From: Streptomyces sp. NRRL S-337
GTDB taxonomy: Bacteria; Actinomycetota; Actinomycetes; Streptomycetales; Streptomycetaceae
Assembly (NCBI RefSeq): GCF_000720175.1
Contig: NZ_JOIX01000020.1
Span: 46,965-110,964 of the forward strand
DNA: 64,000 nucleotides
Reading direction: 5' to 3'
Shown: in pieces, positions 54,746 through 63,749 of the stretch
Position numbering within the stretch: the first letter of the stretch is position 1
How the letters are laid out: each line of letters starts with the position of its first letter
Translations under genes and position numbers: made by a program
The notes under the pieces: model-generated
Seen by the model: only the letters and a program-made list of their open reading frames with translations
Database searches by the model: none
What the model was told of the DNA's origin: nothing

Positions 54746-55912
54746 ATGGCTGACTCACGCGGCGGACCGCTCGTCCTCGGCATCGAGACCTCCTGCGACG
54801 AGACCGGTGTCGGTATCGTCCGCGGCCACACCCTCCTCGCCGACGCGGTCGCCTCCAGCGTCGACGAACACGCCCGTTACGGCGGCGTGGTGCCGGAGGT
54901 GGCCTCCCGCGCCCATCTGGAGGCGATGGTCCCCACCATCCAGCGTGCCCTGAAGGACGCCGGCGTCGCGGCGAGCGACCTGGACGGCATCGCGGTCACC
55001 GCGGGCCCGGGCCTGGCCGGCGCCCTGCTGGTCGGCGTCTCGGCCGCCAAGGCGTACGCCTACGCGCTCGGTAAGCCGCTCTACGGCGTCAACCACCTCG
55101 CCTCACACATCTGCGTCGACCAGCTCGAACACGGCCCGCTGCCCGAGCCGACGATGGCCCTGCTGGTCTCCGGCGGCCACTCCTCCCTCCTGCTGGCCCC
55201 CGACATCACCTCCGACGTGCGCCCGCTCGGCTCGACCATCGACGACGCGGCCGGCGAGGCGTTCGACAAGATCGCCCGGGTGCTGAACCTCGGCTTCCCG
55301 GGCGGCCCGGTCATCGACCGCTACGCCCGCGAGGGCGACCCGGACGCGATCCGCTTCCCGCGCGGGCTGACCGGCCCCCGCGACCCCGCCTACGACTTCT
55401 CCTTCTCCGGTCTGAAGACGGCGGTGGCCCGCTGGATCGAGGCCAAGCGGGCAGCCGGCGAGGAGGTGCCGGTGGCGGACGTCTCGGCGTCCTTCCAGGA
55501 GGCCGTGGTGGACGTGCTGACGCGTAAGGCGGTACGCGCCTGCAAGGACAACGGCGTCGAGCACCTGATGATCGGCGGCGGGGTCGCGGCGAACTCCCGG
55601 CTGCGGGCGATGGCCCAGCGCCGCTGCGAGGACGCCGGGATCACACTGCGGGTGCCGCGGCCCAAGCTGTGCACGGACAACGGCGCGATGGTCGCGGCCC
55701 TCGGCGCCGAGATGGTGGCGCGCGGCCGCGCGGCCTCCGCCTGGGACCTGTCCGCGGACTCCTCACTCCCGGTCACCGAACCGCACGTCCCGGCGGAGAC
55801 AACCGAGGACGACGGCCACCACGGTGACGGCCACGGCCATGGTCACAGCCACGGTGACGGCCACAGCCACGACCACGTCCACGAGCTGAGCAAGCAGAAC
55901 CTCTACTCGTGA
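54746..55912 (+). CDS. tsaD: tRNA N6-adenosine threonylcarbamoyltransferase TsaD with His-rich tail
   Basis: Catalytic subunit of t6A37 formation. It has 388 residues. [15 protein letters not shown] (11-25), metal ligands H117 and H121 in [18 protein letters not shown] and [10 protein letters not shown] are present. After about residue 350 comes a 38-residue tail with ten histidines in 22 residues ([18 protein letters not shown]), ending ELSKQNLYS. TsaD normally ends near 340-350. The tail is probably metal-binding; its role is unknown. 5 nt after rimI. Confidence 0.95.
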   Translation: MADSRGGPLVLGIETSCDETGVGIVRGHTLLADAVASSVDEHARYGGVVPEVASRAHLEAMVPTIQRALKDAGVAASDLDGIAVTAGPGLAGALLVGVSAAKAYAYALGKPLYGVNHLASHICVDQLEHGPLPEPTMALLVSGGHSSLLLAPDITSDVRPLGSTIDDAAGEAFDKIARVLNLGFPGGPVIDRYAREGDPDAIRFPRGLTGPRDPAYDFSFSGLKTAVARWIEAKRAAGEEVPVADVSASFQEAVVDVLTRKAVRACKDNGVEHLMIGGGVAANSRLRAMAQRRCEDAGITLRVPRPKLCTDNGAMVAALGAEMVARGRAASAWDLSADSSLPVTEPHVPAETTEDDGHHGDGHGHGHSHGDGHSHDHVHELSKQNLYS

Positions 55913-56027
55913 CCTCTACTCGTGAGCCTGCTCGTCATCGCGTGAACCCCTGCTCATCACCTGGTGAGGCCTGCTCGTCATCCTCCTTGTAACGGGGTGC
56001 CGGATCCTCCTCGTAACGGGGTGCCGG
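55900..56027 (+). repeat. Direct repeats after tsaD
   Basis: Three families in 128 bp: CCTCTACTCGTGA in perfect tandem (55900-55912 and 55913-55925), duplicating the stop codon; CCTGCTCGTCATC at 55927-55939 and 55970-55982; and a 23-bp repeat, TCCTCCTYGTAACGGGGTGC plus CGG, at 55981-56003 and 56005-56027 with one mismatch. Confidence 0.8.
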
Positions 56028-56053
56028 TCCGGAATGTCAGCCTCCGGACCGGC
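56023..56053 (+). terminator. Terminator after tsaD
   Basis: Perfect 11-bp stem GCCGGTCCGGA (56023-56033) with TCCGGACCGGC (56043-56053), 9-nt loop. Confidence 0.75.
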
Positions 56054-56113
56054 GACATCTGAGGATCCGTGACAACCGCCGCCTCCCCGGACTCCGCGGC
56101 CGCCGCGAGGTCT

Positions 56114-56119
56114 TACCCT
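56114..56119 (+). promoter_or_regulatory. Candidate -10 of the Cys/His-rich gene
   Basis: TACCCT, with no clear -35; would start transcription near 56127, about 28 nt before GTG 56155. Confidence 0.35.
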
Positions 56120-56154
56120 GGTGCAGCACCGGGCGCGTGGGGAGGCGGCAGGCT

Positions 56155-56520
56155 GTGGACTGGTTCTGGTGGGTGTTCATCTTCTTCATGGCGGGCGGCT
56201 TCGCGAAGGTCGCGGACATCGCCCGTACGGCGCTGCGCACCCGCCACGAGCGCAAGATGGAGCGGCTGGCGTCCGCCCGTCAGGCACGGCAGGCGCTGGA
56301 GGCCTCCCAGAAGCCGCCGGAGCCGGTGTGCGGTTGCACCCACCACCTCGCGAAGCATGACAAAAAGGGCAAGTGTCATGAGCGGGTGGAGATCCCGGTC
56401 GCCTGGGACGCCGACCACAAACCGGTCCAGTACGAGGCCGGCCAGTGCACCTGCCAGCAGTACGTCGGCCCGCAGCCGCTCTCCCAGATCTACGCCGAGG
56501 ACCTCACCGACCTGGCCTGA
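56155..56520 (+). CDS. Small membrane-anchored Cys/His-rich protein
   Basis: 121 residues from GTG 56155, chosen for GGGGAGG upstream (GTG 56137 lacks one). A short hydrophobic helix rich in Trp and Phe (DWFWWVFIFFMAGGF, 2-16) is followed by a basic helix (about 24-50). The C-terminal half has C59, C61, H63, H64, H68, C74, C98 and C100, a likely zinc or other metal site (CGCTHHLAKH ... QCTCQQY). No family recognised. Convergent with the methyltransferase gene, 7 nt apart end to end. Confidence 0.7.
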   Translation: MDWFWWVFIFFMAGGFAKVADIARTALRTRHERKMERLASARQARQALEASQKPPEPVCGCTHHLAKHDKKGKCHERVEIPVAWDADHKPVQYEAGQCTCQQYVGPQPLSQIYAEDLTDLA

Positions 56521-56527
56521 CCACCCG

Positions 56528-57814
56528 TCAGACCGCGTCCGCCGGCTGCCCCAGCAGCATCGTCGGCGCCCCTGCCACCCGGGTGAGGAAGATCGTGCAG
56601 GAAGTGCCGCCGCCGCCCAGCTTCAGCTTCTTGCGCAGTTCCTCCGGCTCCACCGCGGAACCCCGCTTCTTGATCACCGCGACGCCGACCCCGCGCTCCC
56701 GCAGCAGCGCCTTGAGCCGTTTGACGTTGAACGGCAGCACATCGGTGATCGCGTAGGCGGTGGCGAAGGGGGTCGGGCGCAGCGTGTCGGCGGTGACGTA
56801 CGCGATCGTCGGGTCGATCAGCCGCCCGCCGAGACCGGCGGCGACCTCCGCGACGAGGTGGGCGCGGATGACGGCACCGTCCGGCTCGTACAGATAGCGG
56901 CCCACCGGACCGGGCTCCGGATCCGGCAGACCGGCCCCGAGCAGTGAGTCCCCGCCGGGCAGCAGCGTGGCCCGACGCCCGCCGGCTACCGGCGCGCAAT
57001 CCCTGCCGTGCACCGACTCTTCGTCCCCGCCGGGCACCGGCTCCTCGTCCCCGTCGGGCACCGGCTCCTGGCTCCCGCCGGGCCGGGCGAACCACACCAC
57101 CGCCTCCTTCACCTCGCCCCCGTAGGAGATCCACTCCGTCTCGGCGTCCTCGGGCAGCGCCTCGTGCGGCACCCCCGGAGCGATCTTCAGGGCCGCGAAC
57201 GGGGCGGTACGGGCGGCCTCGACGGCCCATGACAGCGGCGGCGAGTACGCCTCGGGATCGAAGACCCGGCCCCCGCGCGCCTTGGTGCGGCGCGCCGGGT
57301 CGACGAACACCGCGTCGTACCCGCTGGTGTCCACCTCCGTCACGTCCGCGCAGCGCACCTCGATCAGTTCCGCGAGCCCCAGTGCCTCGGCGTTCGCCCG
57401 TGCCGCCGCACAGGCCAGCGGGTCCCGGTCGACGGCCAGCACCCGGATCCCGGCCCGCGCCAGGGCCAGCGCGTCCCCGCCGATCCCGCAGCACAGATCG
57501 GCCAGCGTCCGCACGCCGAGCCCGGCCAGCCGTGCCGCGCGGTGCGCGGCGACCGAGGCGCGGGTGGACTGCTCGACCCCGTTCGGCGTGAAGTACATCC
57601 GCTGCGCGTCGGCCCCGAACTTCACGGCCGCCCGCTGCCGGAGCCGCGCTTGGGTGAGCGCGGCGGAAACGAGCGGTGCGGCGTGGTCCCGCCGCAGCCG
57701 GGTGGCTGCCGCCAGCTCGTCGGCGGGGTCGTGGTCCCGCAGCTCCCACAGCAGGGCCTGCCCCTCCGGGGCAAGGAGAGCAGAGAAGTCGTCGAGGGCC
57801 TGGTCGTCCGTCAC
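56528..57814 (-). CDS. Class I SAM-dependent methyltransferase with THUMP-like C-terminus
   Basis: 428 residues from GTG 57814. Rossmann motif I LADLCCGIGGDALALA (105-120), acidic AVDRDPLACAAARAN (127-141), and catalytic-type VFVDPARRTKARGG (169-182). The C-terminal ~110 residues (LPFNVKRLKALLRERGVG, VIKKRGSAVEPEELRKKLKL) form the THUMP-like domain, suggesting an RNA substrate. An insertion near 247-290 contains GDEEPVPGGDEE-type repeats from a 24-bp tandem repeat. GACAAT ends 6 nt before the start on the minus strand, so it is probably leaderless. Exact substrate unknown. Confidence 0.85.
   Translation of the reverse strand: MTDDQALDDFSALLAPEGQALLWELRDHDPADELAAATRLRRDHAAPLVSAALTQARLRQRAAVKFGADAQRMYFTPNGVEQSTRASVAAHRAARLAGLGVRTLADLCCGIGGDALALARAGIRVLAVDRDPLACAAARANAEALGLAELIEVRCADVTEVDTSGYDAVFVDPARRTKARGGRVFDPEAYSPPLSWAVEAARTAPFAALKIAPGVPHEALPEDAETEWISYGGEVKEAVVWFARPGGSQEPVPDGDEEPVPGGDEESVHGRDCAPVAGGRRATLLPGGDSLLGAGLPDPEPGPVGRYLYEPDGAVIRAHLVAEVAAGLGGRLIDPTIAYVTADTLRPTPFATAYAITDVLPFNVKRLKALLRERGVGVAVIKKRGSAVEPEELRKKLKLGGGGTSCTIFLTRVAGAPTMLLGQPADAV
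57021..57068 (-). repeat. 24-bp tandem repeat inside the methyltransferase gene
   Basis: TCGTCCCCGYCGGGCACCGG plus CTCC occurs at 57021-57044 and 57045-57068 with one mismatch, with partial copies on both sides. In frame (24 bp), it encodes repeated GDEEPVP units. Confidence 0.7.
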
Positions 57815-57847
57815 GGAGCCATTGTCTCCCCCTGCGGACGCACTGCG

Positions 57848-58388
57848 TTTGCGGCGCCGCCCACGTACCCGTCTCTTCCGCCGCGGGTCGTCTCGCCGTT
57901 GCGCTTTGCGGCGCCGCGTACGTAGTTGTCTGTCCCGCCGCGGTGGTTTCTCGCCGTTGCGCCTGCGGCGGGCTGGGTTGTTGTGGGTGCGGTGACGGGC
58001 CTCCGGGGCCGGTGTTTGGGACTGCTGTCGCTTTACGTCCCAAACACCGGCCCCTCCGGCCCGTCCCCTCCCGTTGGGGGACACCCCACGACGCGACGTA
58101 CAACCAGGACGACGACGCCCACCCCCACCGGCCTCCCACCTCCCACCAACGGGAGGGGACAGACCGGAGGACGAAGTCTGGAGGGCTGTCACCGCACCCG
58201 ACACACAAACGCCCGCCGCCAGGCGCAACGGCGAGCAAGCCCCGCGGCGCAGCAGACGGGTACGTGCGCGGCGCCGCAAAGCGCGCAACGGCGAGCGAGC
58301 CCCGCGGCGGGAAAAGCCAGCTACGTACGCGGCGCCGCAAAGCGCAACGGCGAGCAACAACCGCGGCGGGAAAGCCAGGTACGTGGGG
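57848..58388. repeat. Palindromic repeat island
   Basis: Occupies the 582-bp gene-free stretch between two minus-strand genes. Left: two copies of a 57-58-nt unit (57848-57904, 57905-57962) beginning TTTGCGGCGCCGC and ending CGCCGTTGCGC. Right: three inverted copies (58223-58280, 58281-58341, 58342-58388, last one incomplete), beginning GCGCAACGGCG and ending GCGGCGCCGCAAA. Core: a hairpin of 18 bp, GGGGCCGGTGTTTGGGAC (58005-58022) with its exact complement at 58037-58054, extended by an outer 8-bp stem (57994-58001 with 58058-58065). A further perfect 15-bp pair is GTCCCCTCCCGTTGG (58063-58077) with 58146-58160. No open frame here looks coding. Confidence 0.85.
58046..58080 (-). repeat. 35-bp dispersed repeat, copy 1
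   Basis: On the minus strand begins CCCCCAACGGGAGGGGACGG and ends GGCCGGT. Identical over 35 bp to 63902-63936 on the plus strand. A diverged third piece lies at about 58146-58168 (plus). Confidence 0.85.
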
Positions 58389-58396
58389 AAGAAAAG

Positions 58397-59815
58397 TCAC
58401 CGCACCGGCTCGCGCCGTTTCTGGGCGTGGTCGCTGATGCGCAGCAGTACCGCCACCATCACCCAGTTCGCGACCAGCGACGAACCGCCCTTGGCGAGGA
58501 AGGGGAGGGCCTTGCCCGTGAGGGGGATGAGGCCGGTGACGCCGCCGGAGACGACGAAGACCTGGAGCAGCAGCGCGCCGGCGAGGCCGACCGCGAGGAG
58601 TTTGCTGAAGGGGTCGCGGGCGGTCAGCCCCACCCGCAGGCCGCGCTGGGCGAGCAGGACGTAGAGCATCAGGACGGCCATCACCCCGGCGAGGCCCAGT
58701 TCCTCGCCGACGGTGGTGAGGATGAAGTCGCTGTTGCCGGCGAAGCCGATCAGCTCGGGGTGGCCCTGGCCCAGCCCGGTGCCGCTGATGCCGCCGCTGC
58801 CGAAGCTGAACAGTGCTTGGGCCAGCTGGTTGGACATGCCCTCGGCGATGCCCTGTTTGGTGAAGGCGCGCATCGGGTCCAGCCAGGCGGTGACCCGGCC
58901 GTGGACGTGGGGTTCCAGGGAGCCGACCACCGCCGCGCCGGCGGTGGCCATCAGCAGACCGCACACCACCCAGCTGGTGCGGCCGGTGGCCATGTAGAGC
59001 ATGATCACGAAGACGCCGAAGAAGATCAGCGAGGTGCCCAGGTCCCGTTCGAAGATCAGCACCAGCAGGCTGATCGCCCAGATCGTGAAGATCGGGCCGA
59101 GCTGCCGCCCCGGGGGCAGCTGGATGCCCATGACGCGGCGGCCGGCCAGCGCCAGGGCGTCGCGGTTGACGGTGAGGTAGCCGGCGAAGAACACCGAGAT
59201 CATGATCTTCACGAATTCGCCGGGCTGGAGTGACAGCGGCCCGAGCAGGATCCACCGCTTCGCGCCGTACATGTCCGCGCCGAAGAAGGCCGGCGCCATC
59301 AGGAGCACCAGCGCCACCGCCATCGTCAGATAGATGTAGCGCTGCAGGATGCGGTGGTCGCGCAGCACCAGCAGGATGACGATGCAGACCGCCACCCCGA
59401 TCACCGTCCACACCAGCTGCCCGCTGGCCGCCTCGGCGATCTTCGGGTGGCGGGTCTGGGCGTACGTGACGTCCAGGCGGTGCAGCAGGACCAGGCCGAT
59501 CCCGGTCAGCAGCGTCGCCAGCGGCAGGATCAGCGGGTCGGCGCGCGGGGCGAAGCGGCGCAGGACCAGGTGCGGGACCAGCGCCACGAAGAGCATGCTG
59601 ATCGCGAAGCCGGGCAGTCCGCCGGGCAGCCGGCCGGTCATCGACAGGCCGGTGTACGCGTAGCCGAAGACGGCGATCGCGACGACGAGGGCGAGCAGCC
59701 GGGCCTCGGTCCTCCGGCGGTTCGGTGCCTGGGCGAGCGCGGCGAACGTCATGGTGCGTTCGGCATCGCTCTCCGGCTCCCCGGCCGCCCGGGAAGCGCT
59801 GGTCAGTCCATGCAC
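58397..59815 (-). CDS. FtsW/RodA/SpoVE-family lipid II polymerase
   Basis: SEDS-family glycosyltransferase for septal or lateral/sporulation wall synthesis. It has 472 residues from GTG 59815, with GGAGGA immediately upstream on the minus strand; ATG 59752 is the alternative and ORF beyond 59815 is low-complexity. About ten membrane helices. Family motifs: KRWILLGPLSLQPGEFVKI, FERDLGTSLIFFGVF, FILTTVGEELGLAG, and LIPLTGKALPFLAKGGSSL. I cannot tell FtsW from RodA or SpoVE by sequence alone; no penicillin-binding protein partner is adjacent in the window. Confidence 0.9.
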   Translation of the reverse strand: MHGLTSASRAAGEPESDAERTMTFAALAQAPNRRRTEARLLALVVAIAVFGYAYTGLSMTGRLPGGLPGFAISMLFVALVPHLVLRRFAPRADPLILPLATLLTGIGLVLLHRLDVTYAQTRHPKIAEAASGQLVWTVIGVAVCIVILLVLRDHRILQRYIYLTMAVALVLLMAPAFFGADMYGAKRWILLGPLSLQPGEFVKIMISVFFAGYLTVNRDALALAGRRVMGIQLPPGRQLGPIFTIWAISLLVLIFERDLGTSLIFFGVFVIMLYMATGRTSWVVCGLLMATAGAAVVGSLEPHVHGRVTAWLDPMRAFTKQGIAEGMSNQLAQALFSFGSGGISGTGLGQGHPELIGFAGNSDFILTTVGEELGLAGVMAVLMLYVLLAQRGLRVGLTARDPFSKLLAVGLAGALLLQVFVVSGGVTGLIPLTGKALPFLAKGGSSLVANWVMVAVLLRISDHAQKRREPVR

Positions 59816-60126
59816 GGTTCCTCCGCCATCGATGGTCAGGGCCGCCGGCCCGGAACCGGTCGCACACGTCGTCGCGCACGCCGCGCACGTCGCGCACGCC
59901 TCACGTGTCGTATGCGTGGTGCGCATCGCACGTCGCAAGCGTGGAGACGTCGCACGCGTCGCGCGCACGGTTCACCGGCTCGGCAGTCGGGGAGGTAGAC
60001 GAAGCAGCCGGTGGCGTGGTTGCGAGGGAAGGGGAAGGTGTGTCCGATTTGGCAGGGATCCCCGCCGCCCGTCCACCTGGTACGGACCGGCGGTCAACCC
60101 GCGTCACACGATGCACCCCCGCCGCG
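59816..60126. other. Gene-free region with CGCAC-rich low complexity
   Basis: Between the FtsW-like gene and the groES promoter. At about 59862-59972 the sequence is built from short CGTCGCGCACG-type blocks repeated imperfectly on both strands. The rest (59973-60126) shows nothing recognisable apart from a possible minus-strand promoter that I could not define. Confidence 0.5.
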
Positions 60127-60153
60127 CTGGCACTCCGCTTGACCGAGTGCTAA
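60127..60153. promoter_or_regulatory. CIRCE element 1 (HrcA operator)
   Basis: CTGGCACTC, 9-bp spacer, GAGTGCTAA; 16 of 18 arm positions match the CIRCE consensus TTAGCACTC-N9-GAGTGCTAA. It overlaps the -35. Confidence 0.9.
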
Positions 60154-60167
60154 CCGCGTCATAGTCT
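60139..60167 (+). promoter_or_regulatory. groES promoter
   Basis: TTGACC (60139-60144), 17-bp spacer, TAGTCT (60162-60167). Its -35 lies within CIRCE 1 and CIRCE 2 begins 5 bp after the -10, so HrcA would block it from both sides. Confidence 0.85.
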
Positions 60168-60172
60168 CAGCG

Positions 60173-60199
60173 TTGGCACTCTCCAGTGGGGAGTGCCAG
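60173..60199. promoter_or_regulatory. CIRCE element 2 (HrcA operator)
   Basis: TTGGCACTC, 9-bp spacer, GAGTGCCAG, around the expected transcription start. Confidence 0.85.
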
Positions 60200-60299
60200 A
60201 CACAGCGACGGGCAGGTCCGGCACCCGCGACGACGGATCCACCTGGTCGCCACCTCAGACAGTTAACCCCGTGAGATCTCCGAAGGGGGAGGTCGGATC

Positions 60300-60608
60300 G
60301 TGACGACCACCAGCTCCAAGGTTGCCATCAAGCCGCTCGAGGACCGCATTGTGGTCCAGCCGCTCGACGCCGAGCAGACCACGGCCTCGGGCCTGGTCAT
60401 TCCGGACACCGCCAAGGAGAAGCCCCAGGAGGGCGTCGTCCTGGCCGTGGGCCCGGGCCGCTTCGAGGACGGCAAGCGCGTCGAGCTCGACGTCAAGGTC
60501 GGCGATGTCGTGCTCTACAGCAAGTACGGCGGCACCGAGGTGAAGTACAACAACGAGGAGTACCTCGTTCTGTCGGCGCGTGACGTGCTCGCGATCGTCG
60601 AGAAGTAA
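60300..60608 (+). CDS. groES: Co-chaperonin GroES
   Basis: Heptameric lid of the GroEL chamber. It has 102 residues from GTG 60300, with GGGGGAGG upstream. The mobile loop (about 19-36, [20 protein letters not shown]) and the C-terminal [14 protein letters not shown] are typical. Expression is heat-inducible by HrcA release, judged from the two CIRCE elements. groEL follows after 133 nt. Confidence 0.97.
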   Translation: MTTTSSKVAIKPLEDRIVVQPLDAEQTTASGLVIPDTAKEKPQEGVVLAVGPGRFEDGKRVELDVKVGDVVLYSKYGGTEVKYNNEEYLVLSARDVLAIVEK

Positions 60609-60723
60609 GTCACCCCGAATTGCCGTGATCTGCGCCCCTGGTTCCCGCGTCTAAACAACCCGGGGCAGGGGCGCAGTTCCGTTTGAGACAGCGGTCCCCA
60701 CTGCGTGCCGAGGATCGCAATGA

Positions 60724-62367
<1,644 letters not shown>

Positions 62368-62418
62368 CGCGCCGTACGGGCCGGGGGCGGCACCCCGCCG
62401 CCCCTCGCTGACCCACGG

Positions 62419-62448
62419 AACCCGGTCCCGCTTCGGCGGGGCCGGGTT
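62419..62448 (+). terminator. Terminator of groES-groEL
   Basis: 13-bp stem AACCCGGTCCCGC (62419-62431) with GCGGGGCCGGGTT (62436-62448), one G-T pair, TTCG tetraloop, then TCGGCGTTTC. Confidence 0.8.
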
Positions 62449-62544
62449 TCGGCGTTTCGGGGCCTTGGTTTCGGGGGCTTCAGAGCTCGGGGGTGGGCGT
62501 TCAGGGCGGGCGGGTGAGGCGGGGCCCTGCGGGCGCGGGAGCGG

Positions 62545-62644
62545 GGTACCCGCCTGGGGAGAGCAGGGCCCAGGGGGCACCCGCCTGGGGAGCGCACAGG
62601 CACCCGCCCCGGGAGCGCACAGGCACCCGCCCCGGGAGGGCACG
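62545..62644 (+). repeat. 23-bp tandem repeat between groEL and the dehydrogenase gene
   Basis: Units at 62576-62598, 62599-62621 and 62622-62644 (GGCACCCGCCYSGGGAGCGC plus ACA), preceded by a diverged copy from 62545. The surrounding 62449-62690 holds no gene and is very G-rich. Confidence 0.75.
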
Positions 62645-62690
62645 AGCGATCGCCCGGCGCGGGGGCGGTGGTCCGGCCGGGGCGGGCGGG

Positions 62691-63749
62691 TCAGGCCGAG
62701 TGGTGCAGGTGTTCCGGGTGGACCGGGTCGGTGAACGGGAGGCCGTGGGCGTAGCGTTCGAGGGCGTCCAGGGCGTGGTCGGCCAGGCGGTGGAGCTCGG
62801 TGCCGAGGGAGCCGGCGACGTGCGGGGTGAGCAGCACGTTCGGCAGGTCGTACAACGGCGAGTCAGCGGGCGGGAGTTCGGGCTCGGTGACGTCGAGGAC
62901 CGCGTTGAGGCGGCCGGTGAGCAGCTCGGGCAGCAGGGCCGTCTCGTCGACGAGTGAGCCGCGGGCGGTGTTGATCAGGGTCGCCCCGTCGGGCATCAGG
63001 GCCAGTTCCCGTACGCCGAGCATATGGCGGGTCGCGGGCAGCTGAGGGGCGTGCACGGTGACCACGTCGCTGTCCGCGCACAGCGTGTCCAGCGGCACCG
63101 GCCGGGCGCCCAGACGGGCGGCCTCGGCGGCGTCGACGTACGGGTCGTGGAGCAGCACGCGCAGGTCGAAGGGGCGCAGCAGTTCGATGACGCGGCGTCC
63201 GATGCGGGAGGCGCCGATGACGCCGACGGTGCGGTGGTAGTTGCCGGCACCGGCGAGTTCCCGCTGCCAGTCGTGCGGGCCGCGCAGGGTGCGGTAACGG
63301 TGCGCGGAGTGCAGCACGCGCTTGTTGGCGAGCAGGATCGCGGCGAGCGTGTACTCGGCGACGGGCAGTGCGTTGGCGGCGGCGGCCGAGGTGACCGCGA
63401 GGCCGCGTTCCCAGCAGGCGTCGGTGATGTGGTGTTTGACCGAGCCGGCGGCGTGGATGACGGCGCGCAGGCGGGGCGCCGCGTCCAGCACCCGCGCGGT
63501 GAGCAGCGGCGCGCCCCAGCAGGTGAGCAGGACCTCGGCGTCGGCGAGAGCGGCGGCGACCGCGGGGGACGGGTCGGCCAGTTCGTGCGCGACGAGGCGG
63601 GGGTCGGTGCGGGCGAGCGCCGCGAGGCGGCTGCGGTGGCGGGCGTCGAGCAGCCGGTCGGCGATGCCGGGGCCCATCGACAGCAGCAACGCGGGCCGCA
63701 CCGACGGTGTTTCCGCAGGTCCGGCGGGATTGTCAGTGGTGGGGTGCAT
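62691..63749 (-). CDS. D-isomer-specific 2-hydroxyacid dehydrogenase
   Basis: NAD-dependent oxidoreductase of the D-2-hydroxyacid family, 352 residues from ATG 63749 (AAGGAG lies about 14 nt upstream). Rossmann segment VGVIGASRIGRRVIELL (about 175-191) with DPYVDAAEA after it; catalytic arginine in INTARGSLVDE, glutamate in VLDVTEPE, histidine in LLTPHVAGS. Substrate unknown; glyoxylate/hydroxypyruvate reductase-like enzymes are nearest. Not part of the chaperonin operon, as it is convergent with it. Confidence 0.88.
   Translation of the reverse strand: MHPTTDNPAGPAETPSVRPALLLSMGPGIADRLLDARHRSRLAALARTDPRLVAHELADPSPAVAAALADAEVLLTCWGAPLLTARVLDAAPRLRAVIHAAGSVKHHITDACWERGLAVTSAAAANALPVAEYTLAAILLANKRVLHSAHRYRTLRGPHDWQRELAGAGNYHRTVGVIGASRIGRRVIELLRPFDLRVLLHDPYVDAAEAARLGARPVPLDTLCADSDVVTVHAPQLPATRHMLGVRELALMPDGATLINTARGSLVDETALLPELLTGRLNAVLDVTEPELPPADSPLYDLPNVLLTPHVAGSLGTELHRLADHALDALERYAHGLPFTDPVHPEHLHHSA

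Noticed and set aside
57848..58388. CRISPR array
   Set aside because: Repeats are ~57 nt, directly abutting and inverted halfway, with no unique spacers and no cas genes.
58528..59900. Continuation of the methyltransferase or FtsW-like reading frames through the palindromic island and the CGCAC-rich stretch
   Set aside because: Encoded sequence is Arg/Ala/Cys/Thr low complexity caused by repeats, and better starts with a promoter or Shine-Dalgarno exist downstream.
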